From contig OZ024823.1 of NCBI GenBank assembly GCA_964016985.1, forward strand, positions 111,030,476 through 111,094,475: DNA of 64,000 nucleotides. Reading direction: 5' to 3'. A model generated the notes under the pieces. The model was not told where the DNA came from, searched no databases, and worked only from the letters and a program-made list of their open reading frames with translations. The translations under genes were made by a program, and so were the position numbers. Below, in pieces: positions 9,734 to 20,590 of this stretch. The stretch is from Anodontia alba (taxonomy: Eukaryota; Mollusca; Bivalvia; Lucinida; Lucinidae). Positions within the stretch are counted from its first letter, which is position 1; each line of letters opens with the position of its first letter.

Positions 9734-11400
9734 ATGTCCCGGCACAAAAAGTGGCAATGTATTATGTTATACCGTCCGAAGTTTGACTATTCATCTGTCC
9801 GTCCGTCAGTCAGCACTCCGTTATTTCGTTTCCGCTCCATAACTCTGATACCGTCTGAGATATTTCCATGAAACTTCACACCAATGTAAAGCATTATAAG
9901 ACGATGTATATAACACATGAACCGTAACTCTTGTTTGCCTACTTTTGGAGTTATTGCCCTTTGAACATTGAACATAGCCATTTCTTTTATGTACTTGTGT
10001 CTGCTCCTTATCTCTGATACTGTTCCTGATATTTTCGAGGAACTTCACACAAATGTAAAGCATTATAAGACAACGTGCAGAACACATGAATCGGAACTCT
10101 GGTTTGCCTTCTTTGGATAGTTTGCCCTTTGAACGTTGAACATAGCCAGAGCATAAGTTGAAAACCATTTGAGATACTTTCATGAAATCTCACACAAATG
10201 TAAAGCACCATGACACGACGTGCAAAAAACAAGAACCTTAACTTACCTTTGGAGTAACGGCCCTTTGAACACCGTAAATATAAAAAATAGCCATTTCTAC
10301 GAAGTGCGAGTGTCAGCTCTTTAAGTTGGAAACAGTTTCAGATATTTTGATGAAACTTCTTACAAATTTAATTTCATGAGACGACATGCAGAACGCATGA
10401 ACAGTAGCTCTGGTTTGCCTACTTGTGGAGTTATTGCCATTTGAACATAGCCATTTCAACCATGTTCATGTGTCTGCTCTGTAAGTTAAAACCCTATTGA
10501 GATATTTTCATAAAATTTCTCACAAATATAAAGCACTATGGGAGGATATGCAGAACACAACAACCGTAGCTCTGGTTAACCTATTTTTGGAGATACCACC
10601 CTGTGAACATAGAAAATATTGAAAATAGCCATTTCTACCATGTACTCGTGACAGCTCTGTAATTTGAAAACCGTTTCAGATAATTTTTTTTATAAAACTT
10701 CACACACATGTAAAGCATCATAAGACGAGGCGCAGAACACAAGAACCGTAACTCTGTTTAACCTACATTTGGAGTTATGGCCCTTTGAACATTGAAAATA
10801 ATGATTTCTGATATATACATGACTGCTCTGTAACTTGAAAACTGTTTGAGATATTTTCTTGAAACTTTATGCAAGCGTATATCACCAAGATATGACATGC
10901 AAAACACAAGAACCCTAACTCTGAATTACCTGCTTTTGGAGTTACCTCCCTTTGGACATTGAAGATAGTGATCCCAGTCATATATATGTGCCCTTTCTAT
11001 AACTTGAAAATGGTTTTAGAGATTTTCTTGAAGCCTCGCAAAAATGTAAAGCAACTCCAGATGACATGTAGAATACAAAATCATAAGTCTGTCTTAATTA
11101 CTTTTTGAGTTATGGGTCTTTGAACATTGAAAACAGCAGTTCCTGCGATATACTTGTAAATTTTACACAAATGTGAAGCATCACGAGGGGATCTGCAGAA
11201 AACGAGAACTAAGAGTATGATTTGCTTACTTTTTGTATTATGGTCCTTTGAACATTGAAAATAGTCATCTCAGACAGATATTCGTGTCAGCTTTATTTTG
11301 GGAAAGACTAAATGCATCTTCCCTTTGATTTCATTTTTACAGAGTTATGGTACTTGCTTGATTTCATTGCAGTGGCAGGGCATGGTGCAGTGCTTGCAGC
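9734..11400. repeat. Composite element C4b: about 9 units of 125-180 bp
   Basis: After TGTCCCGGCACAAAAAGTGG, units repeat the block GAGATATTTTCATGAAACTT ... GGAGTTATGGCCCTTTGAAC ATTG. The CCCTTTGAAC block recurs near 9956, 10134, 10260, 10436, 10598, 10779, 10946, 11114 and 11242. It ends around GTGGCAGGGCATGG, then T-rich sequence. Confidence 0.8.
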
Positions 11401-12152
11401 GCTTTTTTATTTATTTATTTTATTTTTATTTTTATTTATTTATTTTTTTTTTTTTTTCATATTTTTACAGCAGATAGGGTTTGACATGCCATGCAAACAA
11501 AACATCTCATAAGGAAACAATTTGCATTTAATTTCAAAACCTATTCTTTTGCGAAAAATGGGAGAAAAAGGACCAACTCATGGATTTGTCGTCTGCTGAA
11601 TTTGACTGGTACAAGGTATTAGTAATATGTTACTGTTATAATGTATGTTTTAGCTCCAGTTAGAAAGAAAATGAGCATATGACCCTATACTTTATGGTCC
11701 TAACGGAGACAATTTGCACGAAATGTCAAAGTCTGTTTTCTGGAAAGTATATCAAGAGACAATCTGCATGAAATGTCAAATCCTCTTTTCCGAGTGAAAT
11801 GACATCTGCTGATTTTTTACCCAGCGTGCTAATATTTAAATGTTGATTGATTTTTGCGATGTCAGTTTAAACTCTTGCTTTAACAACTTCATAGAGAATG
11901 TTAATTAATTTGATTAATTTCGGTTTTATTGTAGAACATTTTGCAAAAACAGAATAATAGTCATCCCTGTTACAGTCCAGCTTCTTTATATTACTTTTGT
12001 GGACTAGAATATATAGTCACTAGCGTAACTTTACATGTAACCTTTAAAGCACAAAGCAAAATTGTAGCAGGCGACATTGTATCGTTTTTAAATTATTTTA
12101 TACTTATAAAATAAATATCGTCTGCAACAGCTTTGTTTGGCGCTTTTAGGAT
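11401..12152. other. No gene; T-rich and unassigned
   Basis: It begins with a T/A-rich tract (11401-11460). The rest contains short direct repeats (AATTTGCATTTAATTTC / GACAATTTGCACGAAATGTC) but no convincing coding frame. Confidence 0.6.
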
Positions 12153-12269
12153 TAACCTACTCAGCTAGCATTCTACATAAAACTACAGTGGGCCGTTAGC
12201 GGCCCGTCAGCTACCCTGACGGACCGCTAACGGCCCGCTATAGATTTATGTAGAATGCTTACTGGGTTA
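12153..12269. mobile_element. M9 foldback element, copy 2
   Basis: The arms are AGCATTCTACATAAAACTAC / AGATTTATGTAGAATGCT with inner GGGCCGTTAGCGGCCCGTCA. The inner sequence differs from copy 1, but the ends and design are the same. Confidence 0.88.
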
Positions 12270-12379
12270 ATGTCTAGCATACCCAACATTATTTTTGTGG
12301 CTAGAGAGTTCTATCCTTCATGTAACAGCTGACCTATTAAACCTAGTGTCCTGAAAAGGGGACTTTGGCAAACAGTCTT

Positions 12380-12658
12380 CATCCGGTTCATGCCTATATA
12401 ATTTTGACCCCCATAAACCCAACTTTCATATAGTAAAACTGGGTTTTACTGGGGTATACATTATTTTTCTTATGTCTGCTAAAAAAACATGGATTGTGGT
12501 ACTCGTTAGAACCGCCTCGCCGAGGCGGTTCTTACGAGTACCCACAATCTATGTTTTGAGCGAAAATATGAGAAATATCAGAGTTCTTTTATCTGAAATT
12601 TTTCGATTTCTGGAGGTAAAATTTTTCTAGATATTTGAATAGGCATGTTTTCGTTATG
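12380..12658. mobile_element. M1 MITE copy 4
   Basis: Reverse orientation. The palindrome core is GAACCGCCTCGCCGAGGCGG. It follows directly on an M6-like stub (CTAGTGTCCTGAAAAGGGGA ... GGCAAACAGTC), which it probably interrupted. Confidence 0.9.
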
Positions 12659-12855
12659 AGACTTCGCCGCCTTCAGGAACTATACTGCTAACTACGACAT
12701 TAGCAATTTATACGCTATGAGCAAATTCAGCAGACGATAAATTCATGATTTTTCCTTATTTTTCCCAGAAAACAGGAGTTGATGATTTTTATGATTATTT
12801 TGTATCGTGATATTGGTGGTTAGTAACGTTACTACATGATACATGCAAAATGCAC

Positions 12856-12944
12856 ATCCCAGTAGACACACAACGTCGCAACAACGTCGCTGCAACGTCA
12901 CGACGTTGCAGTGACGTTGTTGGGACGTTGTATGTTTGCTGGGA

Positions 12945-12945
<1 letters not shown>
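12856..12945. mobile_element. M10 foldback element, 90 bp
   Basis: ATCCCAGTAGACACACAACG ... CGTTGTATGTTTGCTGGGAT. The interior is iterated AACGTCG / CGACGTT, so several alternative hairpins are possible. A larger relative is at 46391-46599. Confidence 0.88.

Positions 12946-12948
<3 letters not shown>

Positions 12949-13024
<76 letters not shown>
12949..13024. repeat. (TA)n microsatellite, about 38 units
   Basis: Pure TA run. Confidence 0.98.
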
Positions 13025-13027
<3 letters not shown>

Positions 13028-13279
13028 AAGGCTTTAACCTTTACCACTCTCTGGGCTAATTCAGCAGACGATTTATCATTTTTTTTCCTATTTCTCCCAG
13101 AAAGTAGGCACTGACATGTGATGCAAATTGTCTCCTGAAAAATGTCAAAGCATTTTTTGGGGAAAATAAGAAAACTATTTCAAATTGTCACCTAAATTGT
13201 TTTACTCAGCATGCTAAGCATTAACACAATAGCCATCTATTTTGTGACAAGTTTTATGGTACAGTATCTTATTGGACAC

Positions 13280-13500
13280 TTAACCCATTTAAGCCTAGCG
13301 TCCCATAAATGGGACATTGGCAAACAGAGTAGACCCAGATCAGACGCGGCGTCTGATCAGGGCATGCAGTGTTTGCATTAAATACATACATAAATTTCTA
13401 GAAAACACGGTAATAATAACTAATCGGACACCGCTTAGATTGGAAATGGACCGGTCGAATAAGTGATTATAGAAGAGTTCATTCGGCATAAATGGGTTAA
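13280..13500. mobile_element. M6 MITE, full length
   Basis: TTAACCCATTTAAGCCTAGC ... GGCATAAATGGGTTAA with exact TTAA on both sides. The H2 hairpin GTAGACCCAGATCAGACGCG / CGTCTGATCAGGG is intact. Confidence 0.9.
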
Positions 13501-13613
13501 TGTCGAGCTTATATCGTGATATTGTTTTCTGGTGATACCCAGCTGTACTAAGCGTTATTTTTCTGTAATACCTGTCTTGTAAACATATACTGATAAAACT
13601 CTCTTGCTTTTTA

Positions 13614-13895
13614 CATGACGAAAACACACCTATTCAAATATATTGAAAATTTTACAACCAAAAAAAAGGAAAATTTTCAGATAAAAAAAATCTGATATTT
13701 TTCATATTTCTGCTCAAAACATAGATTGTGGGTATTCGTTAGAACCGCCTCGCCGAGGCGGTTCTAACGAGTACCCACAATCTATGCTTTTGAGCAGAAA
13801 TAAGAAAAAAAAAATGCATACCCCTGTAAACCCCAGTTTTACTATATAAAAGTGGGGTTGAAGGGGGTCAAAATTATAGGCGTGTTTTCGTAATG
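13614..13895. mobile_element. M1 MITE copy 5
   Basis: Forward orientation with an intact palindrome around 13722-13789. The left end CATGACGAAAACACACCTAT has one change from copy 2. Confidence 0.94.
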
Positions 13896-13995
13896 ATAGC
13901 TTGAAAATGACAAACACGTTAAACAGCAAAGACCTAACCTTGACCTTCTATGCCCGCTTACAACATCGATGTGCAATTCAAAATATTAGCTTTTA

Positions 13996-14040
13996 CAGCA
14001 GTTTACTCAGGTGAGCATGGGTCCTTTGGGCCCCTGGTTT
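13996..14040. repeat. 3' end of a composite element
   Basis: TTTACTCAGGTGAGCATGGG followed by CCTTTGGGCCCCTGG matches the right ends of C1 and C2. The rest of this copy is not recognisable. Confidence 0.6.
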
Positions 14041-14052
14041 ATTTCTATTTTA

Positions 14053-14836
14053 TACCCCGACGCACAACAGCGGGGAGTTATTATGTCCGTCCATCTGTAC
14101 GACAACGCTTTGTTTCCGCTCTCTAAACTCGAGTATTTTTAAATGAATTTCCTTAAAAATCTGTATAAGCATTGGTGTTTGGGAGGAGTGGTACAGGATT
14201 TTAAATGGGGAACTTTCGTCAATACTCTCCAGAGTTATGGTCCTTGGTTGACGTCAAAATTTCGTTTCCGTGAAATGGATTTTGATCAGATTTTTGTACT
14301 GCGATATTGATTAGCTCAAGGTTGTGATTGTAAATGGGCCAATTACGTTATTTTTCAACAGAGTTATGGCTCTTGACTGACATCAAAATTGAGATTTTAC
14401 TTCGTATCTTGAGGTCGAATTGACGGTTTTTGATCGAATTTTATCTGCACATTGATATATACTAGAACTACGTTGAGATAGAAAACAGACCAATATTGTT
14501 ACTTTCAAATGAGTTAATGGCCTTAAATGATGTCATAATTATGGTGTTTTTTGTTTGTTTGTTTTTTTTTTTTTTTTTTTGCTTAACCCTTGTCCTGCTG
14601 AATAACTTAAGATGCCACGCCCATTTCTAGTTTTCAGCCAATCTAATTACTTGCTCCAGATTGTTGATATTAATTCACATACTTAATAGCAAACAGTGCA
14701 GATCCAGGTCAGTTGGCTTCTTCAGAAGCCAGCTGATCTGGAACTGCACTGTTGGCAAAGGTAGGGCTCAGCAGGACAAGGGTTAATATCTTTAGACATG
14801 TTACATGTTTGTTGCCCACAGTGGCGGGGTATCATG
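14053..14836. repeat. Composite element C5 with an M5 insertion
   Basis: It starts TACCCCGACGCACAACAGCG and ends CCCACAGTGGCGGGGTATCA, the same end pair as C4a. The core repeats ACAGAGTTATGGTCCTTG / ACAGAGTTATGGCTCTTG. A T tract (14543-14580) and the M5 MITE at 14583-14786 lie inside. Confidence 0.75.
14583..14786. mobile_element. M5 MITE copy 1 (TTAA target)
   Basis: TTAACCCTTGTCCTGCTGAA ... GCAGGACAAGGGTTAA, flanked by TTAA. The internal H2-type palindrome is CAGTGCAGATCCAGGTCAGT / GCTGATCTGGAACTGCACTG with GGCTTCTTCAGAAGCC at its tip. Confidence 0.92.
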
Positions 14837-15020
14837 CAATGTCTGTCCACTCGAACACCGTAGGCACAGAACAGCCTGCTTTATAGAAAGTAAACATCGA
14901 AGGAACTAGACAGCCTAATCACATATGACATGTTGAAAGTTCTCTTACAGCATACACATTTCTATCATACGTACATCCGTACAAAACCAGTGTTTTGGCG
15001 CATACAGTCGAGCTTAACTC

Positions 15021-15129
15021 TGTTGTTTGTTGTTTTTGTTTGTTTTTTTTTTTTGTTTTTTTTTTTGTTTTTTTGTTTGTTTGTTTTTTTGTTTTTTTTT
15101 TTTGTTTTTTTTTTGTTTTTGTTTTTTTT
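15021..15129. repeat. T-rich low-complexity tract
   Basis: T runs are broken by single G residues. Any Phe/Leu reading frame here is spurious. Confidence 0.95.
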
Positions 15130-15178
15130 AACTATTGCTTGGAAAGAAGTTTATACGTAAAGTTGAAAGACTGAATGT

Positions 15179-15242
15179 CAAACAGCGTAGATCCAGATGA
15201 GACGGCTCATATGAGCCGTCTCATCTGGATCTATGCTGTTTG
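15179..15242. repeat. Solo H2-type palindrome
   Basis: CAAACAGCGTAGATCCAGAT ... ATCTGGATCTATGCTGTTTG is a near-perfect 64-bp palindrome with centre GACGGCTCATATGAGCCGTC. No flanking M5, M6 or M7 ends were found. Confidence 0.85.
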
Positions 15243-16399
15243 CAAAAGCCTATTATTAGCGCCTATGGCAGTGAAAGAGTTCTGGCTCAAACATATTTGT
15301 AACCGACCATAGACCTTTCTTCTATATATGGGTAGTTTGAGCCACCGAAAATTAATCTTAGCGCCAGGTCAGGGAGCAAATGAGAATAATTTAGGGATGT
15401 CTTCGATCTTCTTTGGTATTTTGAGTGTCTTCATTTAGATGAAGCAATTCTAATGAGCACACACAACATATATTTTCGTGATGAACTAAGAAAATTTCTC
15501 TAAATTATTCCTAAATATTTGTTAATGTTAAACTATTTTGTTAAACGAAATCGAGAAATGCTTTGAAACTGGGAGTATGACTGGAATACATGGCAAACCA
15601 TAGCCAACTTTGAAAAACCGCAGCCCCAGATTTACCTGTGCGAACCGCTACAGTAAAATGTAAAGACTTATATAGAAAAGCTATATTATACATCAATTTT
15701 CGAAATTATGAAAAATAATACAATATTTTTGCTGGTAGCTTTTGATTCCGATTTTTTTCAGGAATACGCTGATACTTTTTTTTTTCATATTTTTTTAACG
15801 AAAACTTTTTGGTCCTTTTTCAGGGTTTTAAAGGCACCCTTCAAATGATTAAAAATATAGGGATAACGACGATTGTTTTCGCTGTTTGAATTTCTAACTT
15901 ACAAATAATTCATTTAAATTACAATTTGGAATATTTTTGCTGGTGGCATTTTGTGCAGAAAAGCCTGCTGAAAAAATTTGGTTTCTGTTTCATTAAAATC
16001 AAATAAAAACTTTTTGGTCCTTTTTTGACATTTCTATCAGTGGTATTGTTCTTTTTTTTTTTTTTTTTTTTCTTAAGAAATTTTCGTATTTCCGACAATC
16101 GGCAGTGGCGGAAACTACCGAGCATGTAATCAATAATTGACAGCTTCTGTATCAGTTTATCCAATAAGCAAGGTAACTCCGGGCGGCTAGCAGTCACGCA
16201 AGCAGATTGGATTATGTCGCTTGTTTTTCGTTTTCAAGTGAGGGTTTTCAAAGTCCTAGATGTAAGATGGGAGTCTCTCAAGAAAAGGAGGAGAGACAGT
16301 ATACTAATTCTTTTGTACAAAGGTCTGAAAGGAAATGCCAGCATTCCAACAGATGACATCCCCAACCCCTCCCCCAATTAGGTGCAGTAGCTTATGTAT
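15243..16399. other. No gene; diverged direct repeats
   Basis: Two related blocks contain ATATTTTTGCTGGTRGC followed about 90 bases later by AAAACTTTTTGGTCCTTTTT (15725-15825 and 15930-16025). No coding frame was found. Confidence 0.6.
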
Positions 16400-17150
16400 C
16401 AGGCTTTAAACTTTTTTTAAGTTTTTAGTTCGTACAAGACACTTACGCTACACATGTACAAAATTCACCATATTATCTAAATATCATTTCAGCCTCACCA
16501 CGCGAAAATGTGCCTTCTAGTAATGTGAGGATAGCGAAGGGCCAGATCAGACTGCGCGGATGCGCAGTCTGATCAGGGCCTTCGCTGTCTAATAGCATTC
16601 TGTGTATACTAAAGAATGTATGAATGGATAGCAAAGACACAGATAATACTCTGCGCATGCGCAGGATGGTCTGAATCTGCTCATTCTGCACATGTTCGAA
16701 GGCACTTTTTCGCGTGACACTGCCATTTGTTCTCAGTTAAGTTTGGATTTGAGAAGATAGTTATATCAAAAGTAACTCAGGTAGCAACCTTTAAAACTTT
16801 TTATTTATTTATTTATTTTTCCCAAGATACTAACAATGTATTTGTACAAAGTTAATCGAATTGTCTAAATATCATTTATTCTCAGGTCTAAGTTTGAATT
16901 TGAGGAGATAAAGTTATATCAAAAGTAACTCAGGTAGCAACCTTTAAAACTTTTTAAAGTTTGTTTGTTTTTTTTTTTTTTTTTTTGTTTTTTTTTTTTT
17001 GTTTTTTTTTTTGTTTTTTGTTTTTTTTTTTTTTTTTGTTTTTTTTTTTTTTTTTTTTTTTGTTTTTTTTTTCAAGATACCTAAAATTCACTTGTACAAA
17101 GTTAATAAAAATGTCTAAATATTATTCATTCTTAGGTAAGTTTGGTTTGA
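16400..17150. repeat. Three tandem units, first split by an M14-type MITE
   Basis: The shared block runs from a TTCTCAGTTAAGTTTG-like start through AAAGTAACTCAGGTAGCAAC, CTTTAAAACTTTTT, a T-rich tract, then TTGTACAAAGTTAAT and GTCTAAATATCATT. Copies start near 16735 and 16885, and an older one near 16404 is interrupted by the MITE at 16498-16716. The T tract in the last copy has expanded to about 115 bp (16957-17072). Confidence 0.75.
16498..16716. mobile_element. M14-type MITE with CACGCGAAAATG ends
   Basis: The inverted ends are CACGCGAAAATGTGCCTTC and GAAGGCACTTTTTCGCGTG. Inside is the H3 hairpin GGCCAGATCAGACTGCGCGG / GCGCAGTCTGATCAGGGCC and a second partial hairpin, joined by an AATGGATAGCAAAG linker. 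Confidence 0.85.
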
Positions 17151-17176
17151 GAAGACATTTAACCTATATTTTTATA

Positions 17177-17413
17177 TTAAGGAGACTTGATACACTTGGT
17201 AGTTGTTCCACCATATGTTACAAGGGAGACAACTTTTGCGACTTTCTGTTTTGCACACTAATCCCTTCTAAAAGGCGGTCTGCTTTAAAAGGAAAGAATT
17301 TGCCCCCTTTTGGGAGCAGATTCTTTACTTGTACAGTAGACCACTTTTCCAGAAGGGAGACAAAACCTTGTTGACAAAGTTGCCTCCCTTGTAGGTGTAT
17401 CCATTCCCCTTAA
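17177..17413. mobile_element. M8 MITE (TTAA target)
   Basis: Starts at TTAAGGAGACTTGATACACT and ends GTATCCATTCCCCTTAA, with TTAA at each edge. The symmetric interior is rich in AAAAGGAAAGAATTTGC, GGGAGAC and TAGACC blocks. This is the reference copy for the family. Confidence 0.88.
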
Positions 17414-17565
17414 CAATAGAACCCACGATAGTTATATATAGTTAACTAGTTTTGCTTATTTGTCCACAAGAACGGGGTGTTTTGAGTGCTCATTAAAATG
17501 ACATAAATGAGACGATTCTAGAGGGCACCACTCATTTAATTCAACGGAGAACTAAGAAAAATACC

Positions 17566-17845
17566 CTACACGAAAACACACCTATATAATTTTGACCCCC
17601 TTAAACCCCACTTTTAATAGCAAATATGGAGTTTACAGGGGTATACATTATTGTTCTTATTTTGCTGAAAATATAGATTGTGTGTACTCGTTAGAACCGC
17701 TTCGCCGTGGCGGTTCTAACGAGTACCCACAATCTGTGTTTTGAGCAGAAATATGAAAATTAAATATCAGATTTTTTTTTCTGAAAATTTTCCTTTTTTT
17801 GTTGTAAAATTTTCAATATATTTGAATAGACGTATTTTCATAATG
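17566..17845. mobile_element. M1 MITE copy 6
   Basis: Reverse orientation. The palindrome core is slightly mismatched (CGCTTCGCCGTGGCGG). Confidence 0.92.
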
Positions 17846-18352
17846 GAAAAAAGCATCTTACTTGGAAATATCACATTAACGATAGTACCAAAAGGTAAGG
17901 TATCATATTTATCCGAAACTTCGGACACCTTATCATATTTTGTCTTATATTTGTTACAAATTTTAATTTTACTACCTGTTGATGTATCTATAACTGTTGA
18001 ATGAGTGACTAGGTTTGAGTTGTAGGTTTACTGCCCAATCAACAATGTTCAGGTCATGTCGAGCCGATCAGTTAACCAACTAACACTTTTCCTAGCCAAG
18101 CTGAGTCCTCTAAGCGGTTAACCAGTGCGTGTGCACATACTTTCGCCAATAAATGACAACTGCCTTTCCTGAATCAGTGGAAGGGAGAGAATGGCCGTGG
18201 AAATAAATTCGTGATCAATGTCCACTAAAATAATGTGGTCGAGCTAGGATTCGAACTTGCGACCGCTGGATTTGTTTACTGTGTCCTACCTGTCCGAATT
18301 ATTAGGGTATATACGATAACCACGAATTTGCCACTGAAGTACATTAATGAGT

Positions 18353-18871
18353 TCCAACGTGAGAAAGCGTACCTCCCGACATGTGTGCCCAACGAAGACT
18401 CAAATTAGCCTGCGCGGTCCACGCAATCTGATCAGAGTCTTTGTTGTCAGCGTGAAGAAAATTTGCATCCTTGTCCATCACGAAAACATGCCAATATAAT
18501 TTTGACCTCCTTAAACCCCACTTTGATATAGTAAAACTGGCGTTTACAGGGGTATACATTATTTTTCTTATTTCTGCTCAAAACATAGATTATGGGTACT
18601 CGTTGGAACCGCCTCCGCGAGGCGGTTCTAACGAGTACCCAAAATCTATGTTTTGTGCAGAAATATGAAAAATATCTGAGTTTTTTATCTGAAAATTTTA
18701 AGTTTTTGGAGATAAAATTTTCTATATATTTGAATAGGCGTGTTTTCGTAATGATCCAAAAAGCGCCCAGTGAAGATTCTGATCAGACTGCGAAAAATGC
18801 GCAAGCTGATCTGAATCTTCGCTGGGCGAGTACATCCGAAGGTACATTTTTCGACGGTGTGCCTCATTTTT
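18353..18871. mobile_element. M14 MITE split by M1 copy 7
   Basis: The left half is CAACGTGAGAAAGCGTACCT ... the first hairpin ... AATTTGCATCCTTG. The right half resumes ATCCAAAAAGCGCCCAGTGA, then GAAGATTCTGATCAGACTGC and the other end. The halves join at the linker that reads CTTTGCATCCTTGGCTATCC on one strand of other copies, so M14 was present before M1. Confidence 0.78.
18476..18753. mobile_element. M1 MITE copy 7
   Basis: Reverse orientation, inserted in the M14 linker. The palindrome core is GAACCGCCTCCGCGAGGCGG. Confidence 0.94.
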
Positions 18872-19185
18872 CATAACAAAAACATGCCTATTCAAATATA
18901 CTGAAAATTTTACCACCAAAAACTGAAAAATTTCAGATTAAAATATTTGATTTTTTTATTCATATTTCTGCTCAAAAACATAGATTGTGGGTACTCGTTA
19001 GAACCGCCTCGACAAGGCGGTTCTAACGAGAGTAGTATAGGCTGTCTTACTACTAACGAGTACCCACAATCTATGTTTTTGAGCAGAAATAAGAAAAATA
19101 ATGTATACCCCTGTAAACCCTAGTTTTTTCTATATAAAATTGGGGTTTAAGGGGATGAAAATTATATTGGCATGTTTTGGTGATG
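18872..19185. mobile_element. M1 MITE copy 8 with a 23-bp insertion in the palindrome
   Basis: Forward orientation. After GGCGGTTCTAACGAG the arm is interrupted by AGTAGTATAGGCTGTCTTAC plus TAC, and then TAACGAG repeats and the arm continues. The insert is itself an imperfect inverted repeat flanked by a 7-bp direct repeat. Confidence 0.93.
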
Positions 19186-19814
19186 TATAATGAATAGTAA
19201 TATTTTTGATTGATATAGAATTTTGTTCAAGACTATCAACATTACGACCGTCAAAATCCAACAAACATATATAGTAATACACGCTAACTTTTCATTTGTC
19301 ATATCTGAAAAAGTTGCAATTTTGTCAGATTTTTTCGACCATCACAAAACCGAATGCACATTTTTACGGTGTCTGTAAATTGTATGAAAAGCTCCATAGC
19401 AATTCCTTTGCAACTGCAGAAGGAGTTGATTGCACCTGTACTCTAAATTTTGACGGACAGACGGACAGGACCAAATCAATGACCTCACTTTGTTGGTATA
19501 ACACATGTTCAAATATGTCTCGATAGTTAATGTACAATAATTTTGTTAGTGAATGTAAAACTTGCTCTTTTGTAAGCCTTATTCATTCCGTCCGCTACCA
19601 TATATTTGATGTTGTTATTAATTAAATCTTTTCTTTATTATTGTTCTAAATAAAAAATACAGATTTTTAATGCTGTTCTTGGTTTTAATAAATTCAAGTA
19701 GAACTGAGATAAATCATGAGAAAATGTGGATATATCCGTGCAGTCTGCTCTGAGCATTATCAGCATTTTTACCTTGTCAGCAAAATATCTAAAAGGGTGT
19801 TGGAGCTAGAGCCT
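19186..19814. other. No gene recognised
   Basis: AT-rich unique-looking sequence with GACGGACAGACGGACAGGAC at 19453, a motif often seen in repeat ends. No coding frame is supported. Confidence 0.5.
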
Positions 19815-20590
19815 GTAAATCTAACTTTTCGGAGCAATCCAGAAAACTTATTAACCGTTATAAAAGAATTTGCTGTAGCCTGGATATTATGCGGCAGACT
19901 GCATGCCTAGTTGTCAACCCAATCATTGTTGATGGCTATGCTTAACTCTTTAATTGCACGACGGCGGTTCGGCCTCAAACTCAATGACGGCCTCTTCGTA
20001 AAATTTTAACCAGTGGGTTGGGGCTTGACGATATGTCTTTGGCTTTGCCCGCCGTGGTTCAACTATTGGTTTTCATTTACTCTGGCATACAGTAGAATTG
20101 GCCATGAGCACTCATCTTTGTTTATTATAGTGATTAATTTGATTTTTGTGTTTTCGCTTTGATGCATTGACTGAGTTGGGAGCCTTTATGCGAACCGAAT
20201 TTTTATGTATTTCTGTATTAAGAGTAGCATCGGGACCCAGGGTGAAGTTAGCTAGCTGTAAAAGTGCTTTAAACCCCCCGGTGGTTTGCTCTACCGACCG
20301 TTCTAAGGCGGTGGTCCCTGTGTTAGTCTTACTCTTTGTTGCTTTGTGGTTTATTCTACGAGGCGATTTGTTGTATGTCTTTCCGTGTGTCATTTTGTTC
20401 TTGTGTTTTTCAGTCCTTTTAGTATTGCGATTACCTCGCTTGGGGAAGAGAGAGCTAATCTTAGTGCTTATCGTACGTTTGTTCGGTTTGTGCTTGTTCA
20501 GATTTGTCGGTTTCCTCTTCCCCTTGGGGTCTGGGAAGGGCTGCGGTTTGTGATTGTGGCACTCCCTGGACGTTTGTCTTACCTTTTTTG
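19815..20590 (+). mobile_element. Retroelement R, 3' fragment
   Basis: It begins in the last coding portion (AATCTAACTTTTCGGAGCAA, ATTATGCGGCAGACTGCATG) and continues through the long 3' segment to CTCCCTGGACGTTTGTCTTA. The order matches 26580-27350, where the upstream reverse-transcriptase C-terminus is present. It is 5'-truncated with stops in the coding part. The 3' segment has open frames on both strands (see the findings). Confidence 0.8.

Noticed and set aside
14930..15160. Phe/Leu-rich 76-codon frame
   Set aside because: Product of a T-rich tract; same for 16961-17374 and 11312-11512.
20146..20553. 135-codon hydrophobic frame as a host membrane protein
   Set aside because: It lies in the multicopy R 3' segment, and other copies have it broken; kept only as a finding about R.
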